Assembly: GCA_038502055.1 (NCBI GenBank)
Contig: JAXRKN010000035.1
Coordinates: 748,501-812,500, forward strand
Direction: 5' to 3'
Length of the DNA stretch: 64,000 nucleotides
From: Tanytarsus gracilentus
Lineage: Eukaryota > Arthropoda > Insecta > Diptera > Chironomidae
Shown here: positions 34,101 through 46,440 of the stretch, in pieces
Position numbering within the stretch: the first letter of the stretch is position 1
How the letters are laid out: every line of letters starts with the position of its first letter
Made by a program: the position numbers and the translations under genes
The notes under the pieces: generated by a model
What the model was told of the DNA's origin: nothing
The model's database searches: none
Seen by the model: the letters and a program-made list of their open reading frames with translations, nothing else

Positions 34101-36488
34101 TTCTTAAAATTATTATTTTAGTCCGATATCATTTGTAAGTTCATATGTTCATCCTCAAACTATCCCTTAATTTGTCAATTTGACACGTTTCACTGGACCT
34201 TCACTTTAAATTCATCCACAGAGGGTGAAAAATCAAATTAAAAATTATTCTTGAGAGTTTTCTTTAACTCTAGAAGTTGAAAAATTAAAATCAATTTATA
34301 AACAAAGGATTTGAGAATTTCTCCCGCAAGATGTTTCACTCCATCCTTGAGATAACTTTAACAAATAGTTTCGCATTCATAACAAAGCAAATTTCAAGCA
34401 GCTTCTCCTTTACCCAGTGACAAATGTGAATTAATTTATCAAAAAACTTGAGAATGCCGAAGCCCGAAGGAATTTCATGCGAAGAAAAGGAAAAACTAAT
34501 TTATAAAGGTATCATTTTGCGATATCTTGAGGACGATGTTTGGTGATATTTGATGCTGGAATAGCCCTTGAGGCCGGTTGTGTGACATGGATATTGTGGA
34601 ATAAATTAAAACAGCAAAAATATTGGAGATGGAAGAAATTTAATATGCATAAAAATTTAATTTAAAAAAATTACATTAAAAAATTTAAAAAATACAAAAA
34701 TGACATAAAAAATTTAGAAAATGATAAAAAAATTAAAAAACTGACTTAAAAAAAATAACACAAAAAATTTAAAAAAAAGACACAAAAAAATTTAAAAAAA
34801 TTAAAAAATTATACAAAAAAATTTAAAAATTTTTTTAAAAAATTTTCACAAATTTTTCAAAAATTTCTCCACCACAAAAACACCAAAAAATCATCCTCAA
34901 CCCATCACAAAAAAGCCGACGAAAAAAAAACTCGCTCTCGACTTTAATAAAAATTTCTGCGATCGAATTCAAAATCGACAGCAATTAATTATAAATCGAA
35001 ATTGATTTCTTTTATGTTCGTTGCGCTCACACGACTTGTGCCGGTTGAACTCTGTCCGAACTCGAAGCAATACATTTTAAGAGAATTAAAGAAAAAAATA
35101 ATTAATTGATGTTGAAGAAGAGGAAAGAGAAAAAGGGCGAAAGAAAATTCACATATGAACATCGAGAGAATTAAGAAAGAAGTCGAATGGCATAAAAAAG
35201 AAACAAAGAAGGGAATTTAAAATAGAACATTTGAGACAATCGAAGTGGAATTGGATGGGTTAAGGCAAGAAGTGGAAACTTTACGAACTTTAGAAGAAAA
35301 AAATAATAATTAAAATTTGAAAGCAAAAAATTAATAATTAAATTTTTAAAGAAAAAAATCATTAAAATTTGAAGTTAGAATTTTTTAAAAAATTGTTTAA
35401 ATTCAAAAAAGCCGTTAATATTAAAATTTATTTTTTAAAATTTAAAAATACGTTAAAAATACAAAATCTTCAAAATCACAAAATTTTCATCTATTTTTCA
35501 TTAATTAATTTTTTAAACCCGCAAAAATACAAAATCTTCAATCTTAGATTCGATTTTTACCCATTTCACCGATAGGAAGAAGACGATTATCTTCTAATTA
35601 GTGTCACTTTACCTCATCTAGAATTTTTTTTTCTCGCTTCAAACAAAATAAAGCAATAGAAAAGTGCAATTAGGCGAAGCAATGACTCAAATAAAACGTG
35701 AATGATGCAAAATATCTTCACATGACGATGTAAATGTTCGGAAGAGAGGGAGAGAAATTGCAGATGTGGAAGACATGAGAGAACATGCGACTAGTTCGTG
35801 ACTAAACATAGAGAAATTTCAGTTAAGAATCTTCATCATGCTGAAAATTATTCATAACTCGATTGAATTCATGCAATCTTGTAATTCTACGCTCTCGCAC
35901 TTATCTCGCAGGGAATCTTTCGTTACCTAATTACGTGAAAATTAATAATTCGAAAAGTGACTTTGCATTTATTAAGGAAAACGCACAGAGAAAAATTCGC
36001 TTCTGGGTTTGACAAGATGAGAATGTGAGAAAATAATTTGAGGGTGAAAAGAATTAATTAAATTCCAATTTTCGTGTGTCTTTTGAATATGTGGAAAATT
36101 ATGCAAGAAATTACTCCGACTGCCGATAAAAAAAATTGTTTTCACTCAAGGCGAAGAAGATGAAAATTAATTGAAATTGAATTTTTTTGATATTCACACG
36201 TGAATTTTATGCGGAACGTGATAAAAGTTGAAAACTATTGAAGGAAAAAAAATTATTGGCAAATTTAAAATTAAATTTCACTTTCAGAAGGCTCGAAAAA
36301 GATTTTAAATTTTCTTCTAATTCATCCGAAAAGCTTAAAACTCCAAACAAAGGTTTTGTCAGTTTGAGCATTTAAAGCTAAAAACTTTTGTGCTAACTTT
36401 TTGTTTGTTTTTTCGAGCATTTTAAATCGTGAAATTTTATTAACTTTTATTATTGCCAATAAATCGATAAATTTTAGAGTCTTACTGT
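31194..36488. other. Gene-free stretch
   Basis: No supported gene. Contents: AT islands at 31,240-31,470, 32,090-32,340, 33,680-33,960 and 34,640-34,860 (the last with repeated ACACAAAAAAATTTAAAA-like units); a pyrimidine tract at 32,835-32,905 rich in CTCTCT, matching GAGA-factor-type sites; and a leader-like segment at 33,050-33,370 beginning with a TTCAGTTC initiator and rich in CACA. The last two could mark an unannotated promoter, but no linked exon is evident. Confidence 0.35.
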
Positions 36489-37500
36489 TTAACTAATTCT
36501 AACATTTCTTAACCTTAATTTTTGAATCAAATTTTCGTTCAAATTTTCAAGTTTGTTAACATACAGATCAAGATTTTCCAATGAAATCAAATTATCAAAA
36601 ATATTTTCAGGAAGAATTTTAATTTCATTTCCACTCAACCGAAGAGATTTCAATTTCCTCAAATTTTTGAACCAATTTTCGTTTAAAGTTTCAAGTTTGT
36701 TTTCATCCAGATTAAGATTTTCCAGTGAAATCAAATTGTCAAAAATATTTTCAGGAAGAATTTTAATTTGATTTCCATTCAACCAAAGTTCTTTTAAATT
36801 TCTCAAATTTTTGAACAAATTTTCGTTCATATTTTCAAGTTTGTTACCATATAGATTAAGATTTTCCAGTGAAATCAAATTATCAAAAATATTTTCAGGA
36901 AGAATTTTAATCTGATTTTCACTCAACCAAAGTTCTTTCAATTTTCTCAAATTTTTAAACAAATTTTCGTTCAAATTTTCAAGTTTGTTCCCATCCAGAT
37001 GAAGAGATTCCAATGAAATCAAATTATCAAAAATATTTTCTGCAAGAATTTTAATCTGATTTTGACTCAACCCAAGAACTTTCAAATTTCTCAAATTTTT
37101 AAACAAATTTTCGTTTAAATTTTCGAGTATGTTACCACGCAGATAAAGTTCTTCCAATGAAATCAAATTATCAAAAATATTTTCAGGAAGAATTTTAATC
37201 TGATTTCTAATCAACGAAAGTTCTTTCAATTTTCTCAAATTTTTAAACAAATTTTCGTTCAAATTTTCAAGTTTGTTATCATGCAGATGAAGTTCTTCCA
37301 ATGAAATCAAATTATCAAAAATATTTTCTGCAAGAATTTTAATCTGATTTCGAGTCAACGAAAGTTCTTTCAATTTTCTCAAATTTTTAAACAAATTTTC
37401 GTTCAAATTTTTAAGTTTGTTGTTATCCAGATCAAGTTTTTCCAATGAAATCAAATTATCAAAAATATTTTCAGGTAAATTTTCAAGCTTATTTTTGCGT
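36489..37500 (-). repeat. 144-bp tandem repeat encoding paired LRRs
   Basis: Within the last exon a 144-bp unit (48 residues, two LRRs) is repeated about six and a half times. The block AAATCAAATTATCAAAAATA recurs at exact 144-bp spacing on the + strand. Units share frames such as ENIFDNLISLE and NENLFKNLRKLKEL. Near-identity of the frame indicates recent unequal exchange or conversion. Confidence 0.9.
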
Positions 37501-39151
37501 AAATCAAGAACTTTTAATTTTTCCAAATCTTCAAAAGAATTTTTTTCGATAATTTCGATTTGATTAAAGTGCAAATTAATTTCTTCTAATTTTTTCAAAC
37601 CCTCAAAACTTGATTTTGAAACTTTTTTAACTTCACAACCAAAAAGATAAAATTTAACCAAGTTTGGGAATTGATTTTTGATAAAAATCGGTAAAAATTT
37701 CACAGCTTTGTTGTCTTTGATCAAAAAACTTTTAACCGTTTCACTTCGATGATTTGAAGCAATCGTGTAAAATTCAGAATCAATTTTTTGGTCACGAGGA
37801 GGCAAAAATACAAAATTAATAATAGCTCGGTTCCAACCGATATAAGTTGAAAAAGATTCTTTGACTTCTCCTCGAACTTTTAAAAAAATAATAATTAACC
37901 TAAAAATAAATATTTTTTTAAATAAAACTCACCGCACTGATTTTCATCACTTTCATCTCGACAATCTGATGCACCATCGCATTTTTGACTCAAATCATAA
38001 TTTTTCGATCCACCGTCGCATGCTGTACAAAAAATTATGATAAATAAATTATTGAAATATGAGCTGACTTTAAGAAAACACAAAAACAATTTAAAATGCA
38101 CTCAAACTTTACTCACAAAATTTGCAAGTTGAATTTTCCATCACAAGTCCAGCATGACAAACGCATTCAGCTTTTTTGTTTATTATTTTGCATTGCGAAA
38201 GTGGCGGACAAAAATTATCATCGAAGAGACATTTAATGACTTTAATCCATTCGATGTAAAGTGGAACATTAACGAACGCGGTTTTGTCACCAGGTCTGCA
38301 ATTCATGTTAAAAGCGTAAGAAACAATTCCAAGAAGTGTCCACTTGTGATTTGGAGCAAGAAAGTTAAAAGCTGAACCGCTGTCACCTAAAAAGAGTCAA
38401 ATTTAATTCTTAAAACTTTAAAACAAAAATTAATTCGATAGTTTTTACCTTGACACGGAATTCCTGTTTTACTATCAGCACAAAAAGATCTTTCTGAAAG
38501 TATTTGTAATGAATTAGAATGGCTAAAAAGACATGTCAATAAGTCGACAGTGCTGAGCGTAACGTGATAAGGAATTTCAGTTGGATCCACATAAGGTTTT
38601 GGTCTTCCGTATCCGGCGACTTTTCCTTCGACGTTTAAATAACTTTGAGTATGTGATGGCAAGCAAATAGGTTGAATATAATCTGTGAACTGAACTGGAC
38701 TGTCCATGATTAAAATTGCGATATCTGCGTCACTCTTTCGATGATTAACATCACCAGGTTTGTAATCTTCATGAATAATTTTCTTAGAGATGTTTCTTTG
38801 CACCCAGTTGAGTTCAGTTTCATCCGAAACATTAAAGCGGCCAAGTAGAGCATAAAATGGAGTTGATTGGACGCAGTGAGCGGCTTTAAAATAAAATTTT
38901 AATTTTTTAAATAATTCTTTAAATTTTTTCTCACCTGTCACAAGCATTTTTTCATTAATTAGTGAAGATCCACAAATATATGCTTTGGTTTTTGTAAAAT
39001 GAAGTGAAACCAACCATGGCCATTCACCAGGAAGCGATTGATTGCCGCCGACAATTAAAGCTCCGCCAATATATCTCTCTCCACACTCGTCACCAAAACA
39101 TGAGAAGATGACGAGAGAGAAGAAAAAAAATCTCGCACAATTTCTTATCAT
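36489..39151 (-). CDS. Secreted serine protease - EGF-like - LDLa - LRR fusion protein
   Basis: Five exons (39151-38935, 38883-38449, 38386-38117, 38022-37933, 37876-36489) join through introns of 51, 62, 94 and 56 bp, all phase 1, into 799 residues. Order: a signal peptide; a very short propeptide; a chymotrypsin-fold protease (33-268) starting IVGG with an intact triad His75 (AAHC), Asp126 (DADIAIL) and Ser220 (CQGDSGSAF); a six-cysteine EGF-like module (270-305); an LDLa module (305-337) with CDGASDC and DESDENQC but lacking its third cysteine; and 16 leucine-rich repeats of 24 residues. The S1-pocket position normally Asp in trypsins is Ile214, and the residue before IVGG is Leu32, so neither cleavage preference nor activation is trypsin-like. 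No membrane anchor or LRR cap is visible. Likely role: a hemolymph protease with a built-in recognition surface. The role is inference; the architecture is read directly. Confidence 0.85.
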
Positions 39152-42100
39152 TTTATTTTTTAATAAATTTTAATTTAATTTTTTTTAATAAAATCACAAA
39201 AAATAATTTTTAGTTATTTAATTAATATTCTTTAATTAATTTTTCAAGTCTAAACTTTCCGAGCGCGAATGAAAATGAAATTTAAAACTTTATCAGTTCT
39301 TCCTGACCTCAATGACTTTTTTCACGACTGAATTATTTTTGTTTGATAACTTGCGAAATAAAACAGAACAGAAAAGAACCAAGCCTGATTTGAGACTAAA
39401 ATTAAAGAGCAGAGAACTTTTGGTTTTATTTCTTTTCCTCTCAATTTGTCAAAAAAATTTAAATGAGATTAAATTTGAAATCTAAAAGAGATTTTTGAAT
39501 TTTTATTTTTCTCAACCAAAAAATTAATTAAAAAATTAAATTAAAAACTTTAAAAATTAAATAAATAAAATTACAAAAATTATTTCTTGTAAATTCTTGA
39601 ACTGCTTCATCATGATTTCACCATCGAACAATAAAAAAACTCGAGAATTTTCTTCTTCTCTCATTCGCAGCCTCAAGCGATTGATATCACACACGACTCG
39701 CTCTCATGTTACATTTTAAGTTCATTCTCGACAATGAGCAATAAAAGTCGCGAGTGAAAAATATTCAGAAAGTGATTAATTGATGATAAAAAATTCACAT
39801 TTTTATGTTGCAGCGTGGAAGTGAAGCAAATTGCATTAATAACGTGTTAATCGTCGATGAGAGTGAAGAACGTGAGGTGAAAATAAAGAGCGAGTCGATC
39901 CTCGTGGCGCTTTCACAGCTGCTCAAGATTAGAAAAATTATTTCTAAAATTTAAACGCAAAAATGTTGAAATAATTTTTTTTGTCTAGCCAAAGCGGAAG
40001 TTTTTAAATTTTTTGCACATATGTTTTTCACTTTTTTTATTTACTCGCTCACGTGTGCAGCAAAAAATGCACCAATAATTTTGTGCATGAACGAGTGCAA
40101 ATAAAAGAGACCGAGTGACCCCTTGACAATGACCTCGTTGACCTTCAGCCTCGACTCCAACTCACAAATTGATCTAATTCTCGTTTCCATGTCAGATGTT
40201 CAACTGCAAGGCACAAGAAAATAACAAAATGCATCGCAATTAGTGTCGAGAGATTTTTTTTCTTCATTTGTCAATCACAAAAACTTTCTTTCTCCTTTTG
40301 TTTCCAATCAAGCGAAGACATTTGACATGCGAGAAGAGAAAAATGGACAAATTGAGAAACAATAGAAGAAAAAAAGTTTAAAGTCGAATTGAGATTTTAT
40401 TTAGAGCAAAAAAAAATTAAATCTTACTCAATTTAATTTTCTCTAATCAACTTCAACCTGTTGCAATAATTTTATTAAATCGCCCTTCGAACAATCGAGA
40501 AATTTTTCCCTCCTGACCGATTTTCATCCGTCGAAATTTTATTTTATTTTACAACTCAATGATTGACCCTTCCTCAAAGTACTTTCGTCCTCATCTCAAT
40601 TTTATTCGAAAACATTCAAAAATAATCTTCAGGAATTTTGTTTTGTTTATTTTATTAATAAAATTTTCATTTTCAATGTCAAAAATTGGATTTAAATAAG
40701 AAGAAAATTGAATTTAGTAAAGTGAAATTTTTTGGTCAGTGAGAAAGAAAATTTTCCGATTTATTTTTGATTTTAGGAAAATAAAAATAAATTTTTAAAA
40801 ATTTATGAAAAACATTTTTGATTTCATTTTCAAAAATTTTTAATTTTCAGCTAAATTTTTTACATCAATCAAAAATTTTCAGCTTCCAAAATTTTATTTT
40901 TCATTTTCACATAAAGAAAAATTTTCTCGCTATTTTTTCCGCAATTTTGAAACGTGAAAACTGGGCGTGGCATGTGAGAGATGAAAAGAGAAAATTTTCG
41001 CACATAAAAAACACTTTTTTGTTGCTTTTCCCGCTGAGCGACACGAAAATAATAAAAACAGCAATAAAAGCTTGACATAAAAGTTGATTTTTCTCACACA
41101 TTCAAAGCTCGAATGCGAGTTGATGTGACACGAAGAGAGAAAAAGCTTGTGTGATTTTATTTCTGATGAAAATTATTTTAAAATTCTAAAATTCTTCTTT
41201 AAAATCAGCAAAATAAATTAAAAAGAAACCGAAAGTGACCCGAGAAGGTCAAAAAAACTCGCCAAGTTAAATTTATCGATTTTTTTCACTTCTTTAATTT
41301 TTTCCGCTCACTTTTGAAGTCAAGAAAATTTAAAAACTCACTCCGGCACCCTTCGAGTCCTCCCTCGGTCTTAAAGTCGTGCATTAATGACAACAATGAA
41401 CGAGCGGACGAGAGAGAACTCATTTCGATGATGAAAATGAGGACGAAGGGTGAGTGGCAAGATGCTTGCGATGCTTTTATGGTGTGAGTTGCCATTAGCG
41501 GAGGAGAATTTTTGCCGCCCAGGCACAGTAAAAAATGTTAAGGCAAAAATTCATTCCACTCGTGCACGACTGTCCCTCCCGTAACTCACTTTCTCTCCAT
41601 TTGCGTGTCTCACAACATCATATCAGGATATTAAGCATCGCATGCTGCTTCCAGCTCTAAAAGTGTACACACAAAAAATCTTTCTTTCTCCCTTCTTAAT
41701 TATGCACAAGAGGATGAAGAGAAAAAATTCTTGCGAGGATGAAAAAAAGTTGAAATTAAGTAAAAAATTTGGGTGGAAAATCGAATGTTGGAAATGTGGG
41801 ATGGAAAAAAAGAGAAAGAAATTTATTGCGGGTTAAAATTGAGAAGAAATTTAATCAATTTTGATTGTTTTAAATTTTTATGAAAGTCAAAAACAAAAAA
41901 TTTTAATCATTTTTAAAAATTTTTATTTTTAAAAAATTTCCAAAACCCATCAAAAAAATTCCATCACAGTTCAAATCGCAAAAAGTCGCAGAAAAATGTC
42001 AAAAGTCATCGAAATCAATTCAAAGAAAATGAAAAGAAAAATTTATGCAAACATCGACGAAAAATAAAAAATCGAAACAGAAAATCTTCAAAAAAGCTGA

Positions 42101-45100
42101 TTGATGAAAAAAATCTTCAAGGATTTGACGAAAGAAAATTTTCATCCTTAGAACATTTGAGAATTTTTTTGTTGTTTGCTGAAAAGACAAAAAGTGAAGA
42201 TTTTCTTCTCGTTTCACTCTTTGGATGTTTCACAAAAAAAAATCCTCGCAGGGAAAATTTTCATCATCGAAACAATTTAAAAACTCGAAAGAGTCCGCGA
42301 CTGAGTCAAAGTGAGGGTTCGAGTCAGTATCACATAATTATTCATTATCCAACACAACAAAAGCGTAAAAAATTTCTGGGGTGGAAAAAATCGAAGAAAA
42401 TTTTCATTCAACTCTGGACGTAAAAAACTTTGAATGTCTTCGCATCTCCATCGAGACTGTAAATGAAAAAATTCACTAAGAAATGGACTTTTTTCTTCTT
42501 CTTCTCACACTCGACTCGACCACCCAAAGCACACTTTTTCAACCCTCATCAACTCACCTCAAACCACTCGCAAGAAGATTTTGTTGTGTAAGAAGAAAAT
42601 TCGAGCGACTGGCGATGATGAAAATGACGCGAAGTGGGCGAGAAATTTCAACTCCATCCAAGTATAAAAAAGGAAGAATAAGAAAATTCAACCGAGCGAG
42701 AATAAATTAAAAACATTCGAAGGAGAAAGAAAATTTTCTCTCGAGTGGTTTGAGGTGAAAAAAGTTTTTTAGGGAGTGAATTCTCTGGTGATGATGACTT
42801 TGGAGATTTTTTACGTTTTAAATAAAAATTGAAAGAAAAAATCGAATTAAAATTTGAAATTGTGTTGGTGAAGAATTTTTTTAATTGACCTTGAAAATAT
42901 TTTAATAAAAAATCAATTTACAAAAATTTACACTTCAATCTTTTTAGTTTACAAAAATTTCTCATTTCAGATTTTTTAATTACAGAAAAATAAATTTTTT
43001 ATCTTCATTCAATCCGCAACTAAGAAAAACTTTCTTTCCTCTTCATAAAATCCACTCGACTGCCAAGTAAATTCTGAATGTGGAAAATATTTTTTATTCA
43101 TTTCCTTTTTTTGCAGTTTTTTAGTGCTGATGAGAAAAAGTTCAACATCCTTCAGCATTTCTCGCACATTCAAGTGGTTTTGCTGATGAGCAAAAATAAA
43201 TTTTTAAATAGAGGAAAAGAAAATTAATTGAGAAAAAGCTAAAAAGTGAAAGAAAATTGTGGCTGGAGTGAAAAGTATTGAAAAAATTACAGATTTAATT
43301 TTTCAACTAGCGCAAATAAAATTGTCAGTCATTAAAGATCATCTGATGACCTCTCAGGTGCTCACTTTGCGGCTTCTGATTGCACCAAATTAAATTGCAC
43401 TTCACTTCGCATCCATTTGACCTCAACATCGACTTTCTTATCATGCAGCGAATTATTTTTTCTCATAAATTCGTCACGTAATTCAATTCGATGCAGTTGC
43501 GCGTGCATTACTTGGATAAAGAGCACTTTCGAGATGTTGCACACTTTTTTCTTTGCAATCAACTTTTTTTATTACGTGAAATTGTTGAGTAAGAAAAAAT
43601 TGCTGATCGAAATAATTCGCGATGTGTGGATGAATTTTTTTTAATTTCAACCATCGCAAAATTATTTTATTTTCTGAATATTTAATTTTTGATGCCATAA
43701 TGCATTTTTCGTTAACCTATCGCAGTCTCGAATTTTTTTCGCTCAAAATAAAAATTTTGCGAGGGTGCGAAAAAATTTATGCGAATTTGAAATTTTCAAC
43801 CCTCGAAAAATTCAACTCCACCCACAGTAAATGCACACAAAAGTTGTCTAGTCGAGTTCTTAACACAACAATTGTCGTCACATTAAAACATTTTCGTTAA
43901 ATTTTTTATGAGCTCGAAATTGAAAATTTTATTTTATTGTTTGCACGTTCGGTAAACACAAAAATTTTGAGGTGGAATTAAATTTTTCAGGATCATCTCC
44001 GACTTAATCGCATCAACCTGCAGCCTGAAGAGAATTTTTCATCCTCACACTTTAAATTTTTTTCTCTTCATGCTGTTTTTAAAGCTCAACGACACTGACG
44101 ACCACGACTGAATGCTGTTGACGCTTCTTGTTTACCTTTTAAATAATTTTTCGCTTCTCTTTTGCTCTGATGATTTTTTAATGAACTTTGTGGGAATTTA
44201 AAAATTATGAAAAGTGTTTTTGACTCACTTTAAAATTATTTTTTCAGTCTAGCACAAAATTTATTTAATAATTCACGGAATTTCAATTAAGCTTCACGAT
44301 TTTTAGCTTTTTTCTGCCTCATTGATCTCAAAGCAAGAAAAAAATTTGCATTCTCTATTTTAGAAAATCAATCACTGCATGCATGATCTCAAAACTCACT
44401 CATGAACATGAAAGAATTCATCAAAAAGCAAAGAAATCATGCTCGAAGATGTGAAATTAACAACTCAATAAAGAGAGAAGAAAAATTTCTCATGCGCAAT
44501 TTCGTGATTGAACTTTTGACCACACTGCGAGCAGACGCGACTCTGCAATTGCAGTTTCGTTAAGTAAACTAGAAGCAAAACTGCAAATTTTCATAGAAAA
44601 ATCCATAAATTATTGAATGTTTGCATTTTGTTGCTGAATTTATTGCAATTTCGCAGATGAAAATGTGAAGAAGGCTCGAATGTGCTTATTAGCGGCGATC
44701 CATCATTCGGTTGAGAAATTTATTTAATTTTAAAATTTATTTTTTTATCTCAAACTCATTCTTCACAAAAATTTATGGCGCTTGCGATGAAATTTGACGC
44801 TAAATGTTGTTAAATGCTTTTGTAATTTTTCCCAACAGTGTTTTTAATGTTTAATGGTCGAAGCATGTGTGATTGCAATCATCAGCACGACTTTGCATGC
44901 TTTTATGTGCACTCACTTTAACACTCGCTCGCTTTTGAGCTTGAAAGAATTTTTTTTATTGCTTTGAAAGATGAAGAGAGAAAAAAGTCAAGAATTGAAT
45001 TTTGGAGATTTTTATGAATTTTTATTTGATTAATTTTTGACTATTGCAAGAACAATGGAATGGAATTAAAATATGACCTCAATTTACTAGCAAAAATCCG

Positions 45101-46150
45101 CAACTAAAAGACAACGGGGATCCCCGGTTTACCAGCGAGGACGTCATCAGTTTTTTACCTAACTCAAAATAAATAATTTTAACAAAATTGACCAGAAACA
45201 AAAACACGTCGAAGAAAAATTTGATTTATGAGAATTTCAAGAATGTTTCCGGTTTTTGTTTTAAATTGAAAATAATTTCATTTTCTTTACGAAGAATTTT
45301 TCATTGTTCTTCATTTTCTTTAACTTTTTAGGACTCAAAATTTATTTTAGAAATTTTTTTGTTTCAACCAAGAAATTTTCTTCTCAATTGCAAAAAAAAG
45401 TTTAGCAAAAAATAATTTTTGTCGCATAAAAGCAAAAAATAAAATTTTCGAGAGAACGAGCGGAATTGAACCGCGGACGTTCAGTAAAAATTGAATGAAT
45501 TTTTCAACGTTTGAATTTAATCTCAAAATCTTTTTCACAAAAACACGAAATTTTCCATCCTCGACCACACTTTTGGACCTTTCTCACTTTTCATCTTCAA
45601 CCACCCTCGAAATTATCCTCTCTTGTCCTCATTTCCATATCACGAACATTTTAATGTGTTTGCAGTCCTCACTCATGTCATAATCTTCACTCACTAATTT
45701 AAAACATGAAAAAGGAATTCAAAACTTTTCCGTTTCTGGTCATGAGAAGATAAATTATAGAAAATTATTTTCGGTTAAATGAAGAAGAAGAAGATGAAAA
45801 GGCAACATATGCTGACGACGATGAGGATGATGTGAGAGTTTGTAAGTGAGTGAGAATTATTTATTGTTTTTCGAGTGTGGTCGAGACGACACAAGGAAAG
45901 TTTTGTGGGTGAGAGTTGAAGATAAAGACGAAAAGTGGTTTTGGAATTAAAACTGAAGAATTTTTTAGTGGAACGAGAAATTATGAAAGAAAATTTAAAG
46001 ACGGAAAAATGCAAAATTGACAAAAAAATTTCTGACGATTTTTTTAATTTTTAAAATCAATATTTTTAATCCAAAACTTGCAGTGGAAAAAAAGGAATTT
46101 AAGAATTTTCCAATTTATTTCTGGAAAATTTCTTTCTTGTCTAAATTTTT
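39152..46150. other. Gene-free stretch
   Basis: No gene supported over 7 kb. On the minus strand a TTCAGTCG initiator-like sequence (39,331-39,326) lies 175 bp before the protease start codon and may be its transcription start. The rest alternates AT islands (40,640-40,900, 41,850-42,000, 42,800-42,980) with GC-richer segments. A T-arm-like sequence at 45,450-45,482 is not a tRNA. Confidence 0.35.
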
Positions 46151-46440
46151 AAGGTTGACAGTGAAAAATTTATTAATTTAGTTCAAAATTCTTAATTCAT
46201 TACAATTTTGAGTGAAATTTGATTTTTGTCAAGTCAGATGTAAATTTTTTGTTAAAATAATTTTAAAATTCATCAATTTTTTTTTTCTTTTAGACAAAAA
46301 TAAATCGATGAAAATTAATTGGTGGAGTCTTCTGGCGTTGACTGGTGCTCTCATTGGAATCGCGCTATGTTCGGTGGTTTTGTATTATTATTTGGTTTAT
46401 GAGAAGAAAACTCCTTAAAAAAAATTAAATTCGTGAATAA
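46150..46440 (+). CDS. 36-residue single-pass membrane micropeptide gene
   Basis: The coding part is ATG 46308 to TAA 46418, encoding MKINWWSLLALTGALIGI followed by ALCSVVLYYYLVYEKKTP. One hydrophobic segment of about 21 residues fills it, ending in a short basic cytosolic-type tail. Support that it is a real gene: a 54-bp intron with GTAAAT at 46240 and TCTTTTAG ending at 46293 lies directly upstream, so a non-coding first exon is spliced to the coding one. An AATAAA lies 16 bp after the stop. I do not recognise the family; it is not an obvious sarcolipin/sarcolamban or OST4 relative. It may act as a small regulator or accessory subunit of a membrane complex (inference). The transcript's 5' end is not resolved; the given start is approximate. 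Confidence 0.6.

Noticed and set aside
37899..37932. A closer 3' splice site (TTTTTAG at 37,900) in the intron between the LDLa and LRR exons; its use would stop translation right after the LDLa module.
   Set aside because: It would require an intron of only 33 nt, below what insect splicing normally tolerates. The distal AG at 37,877 gives 56 nt and keeps the frame.
45448..45482. tRNA-like T-arm on the minus strand (GCGGTTCAATTCCGC).
   Set aside because: No matching acceptor stem, D-arm or anticodon arm lies in the 60-70 bp upstream, which is plain AT-rich DNA.
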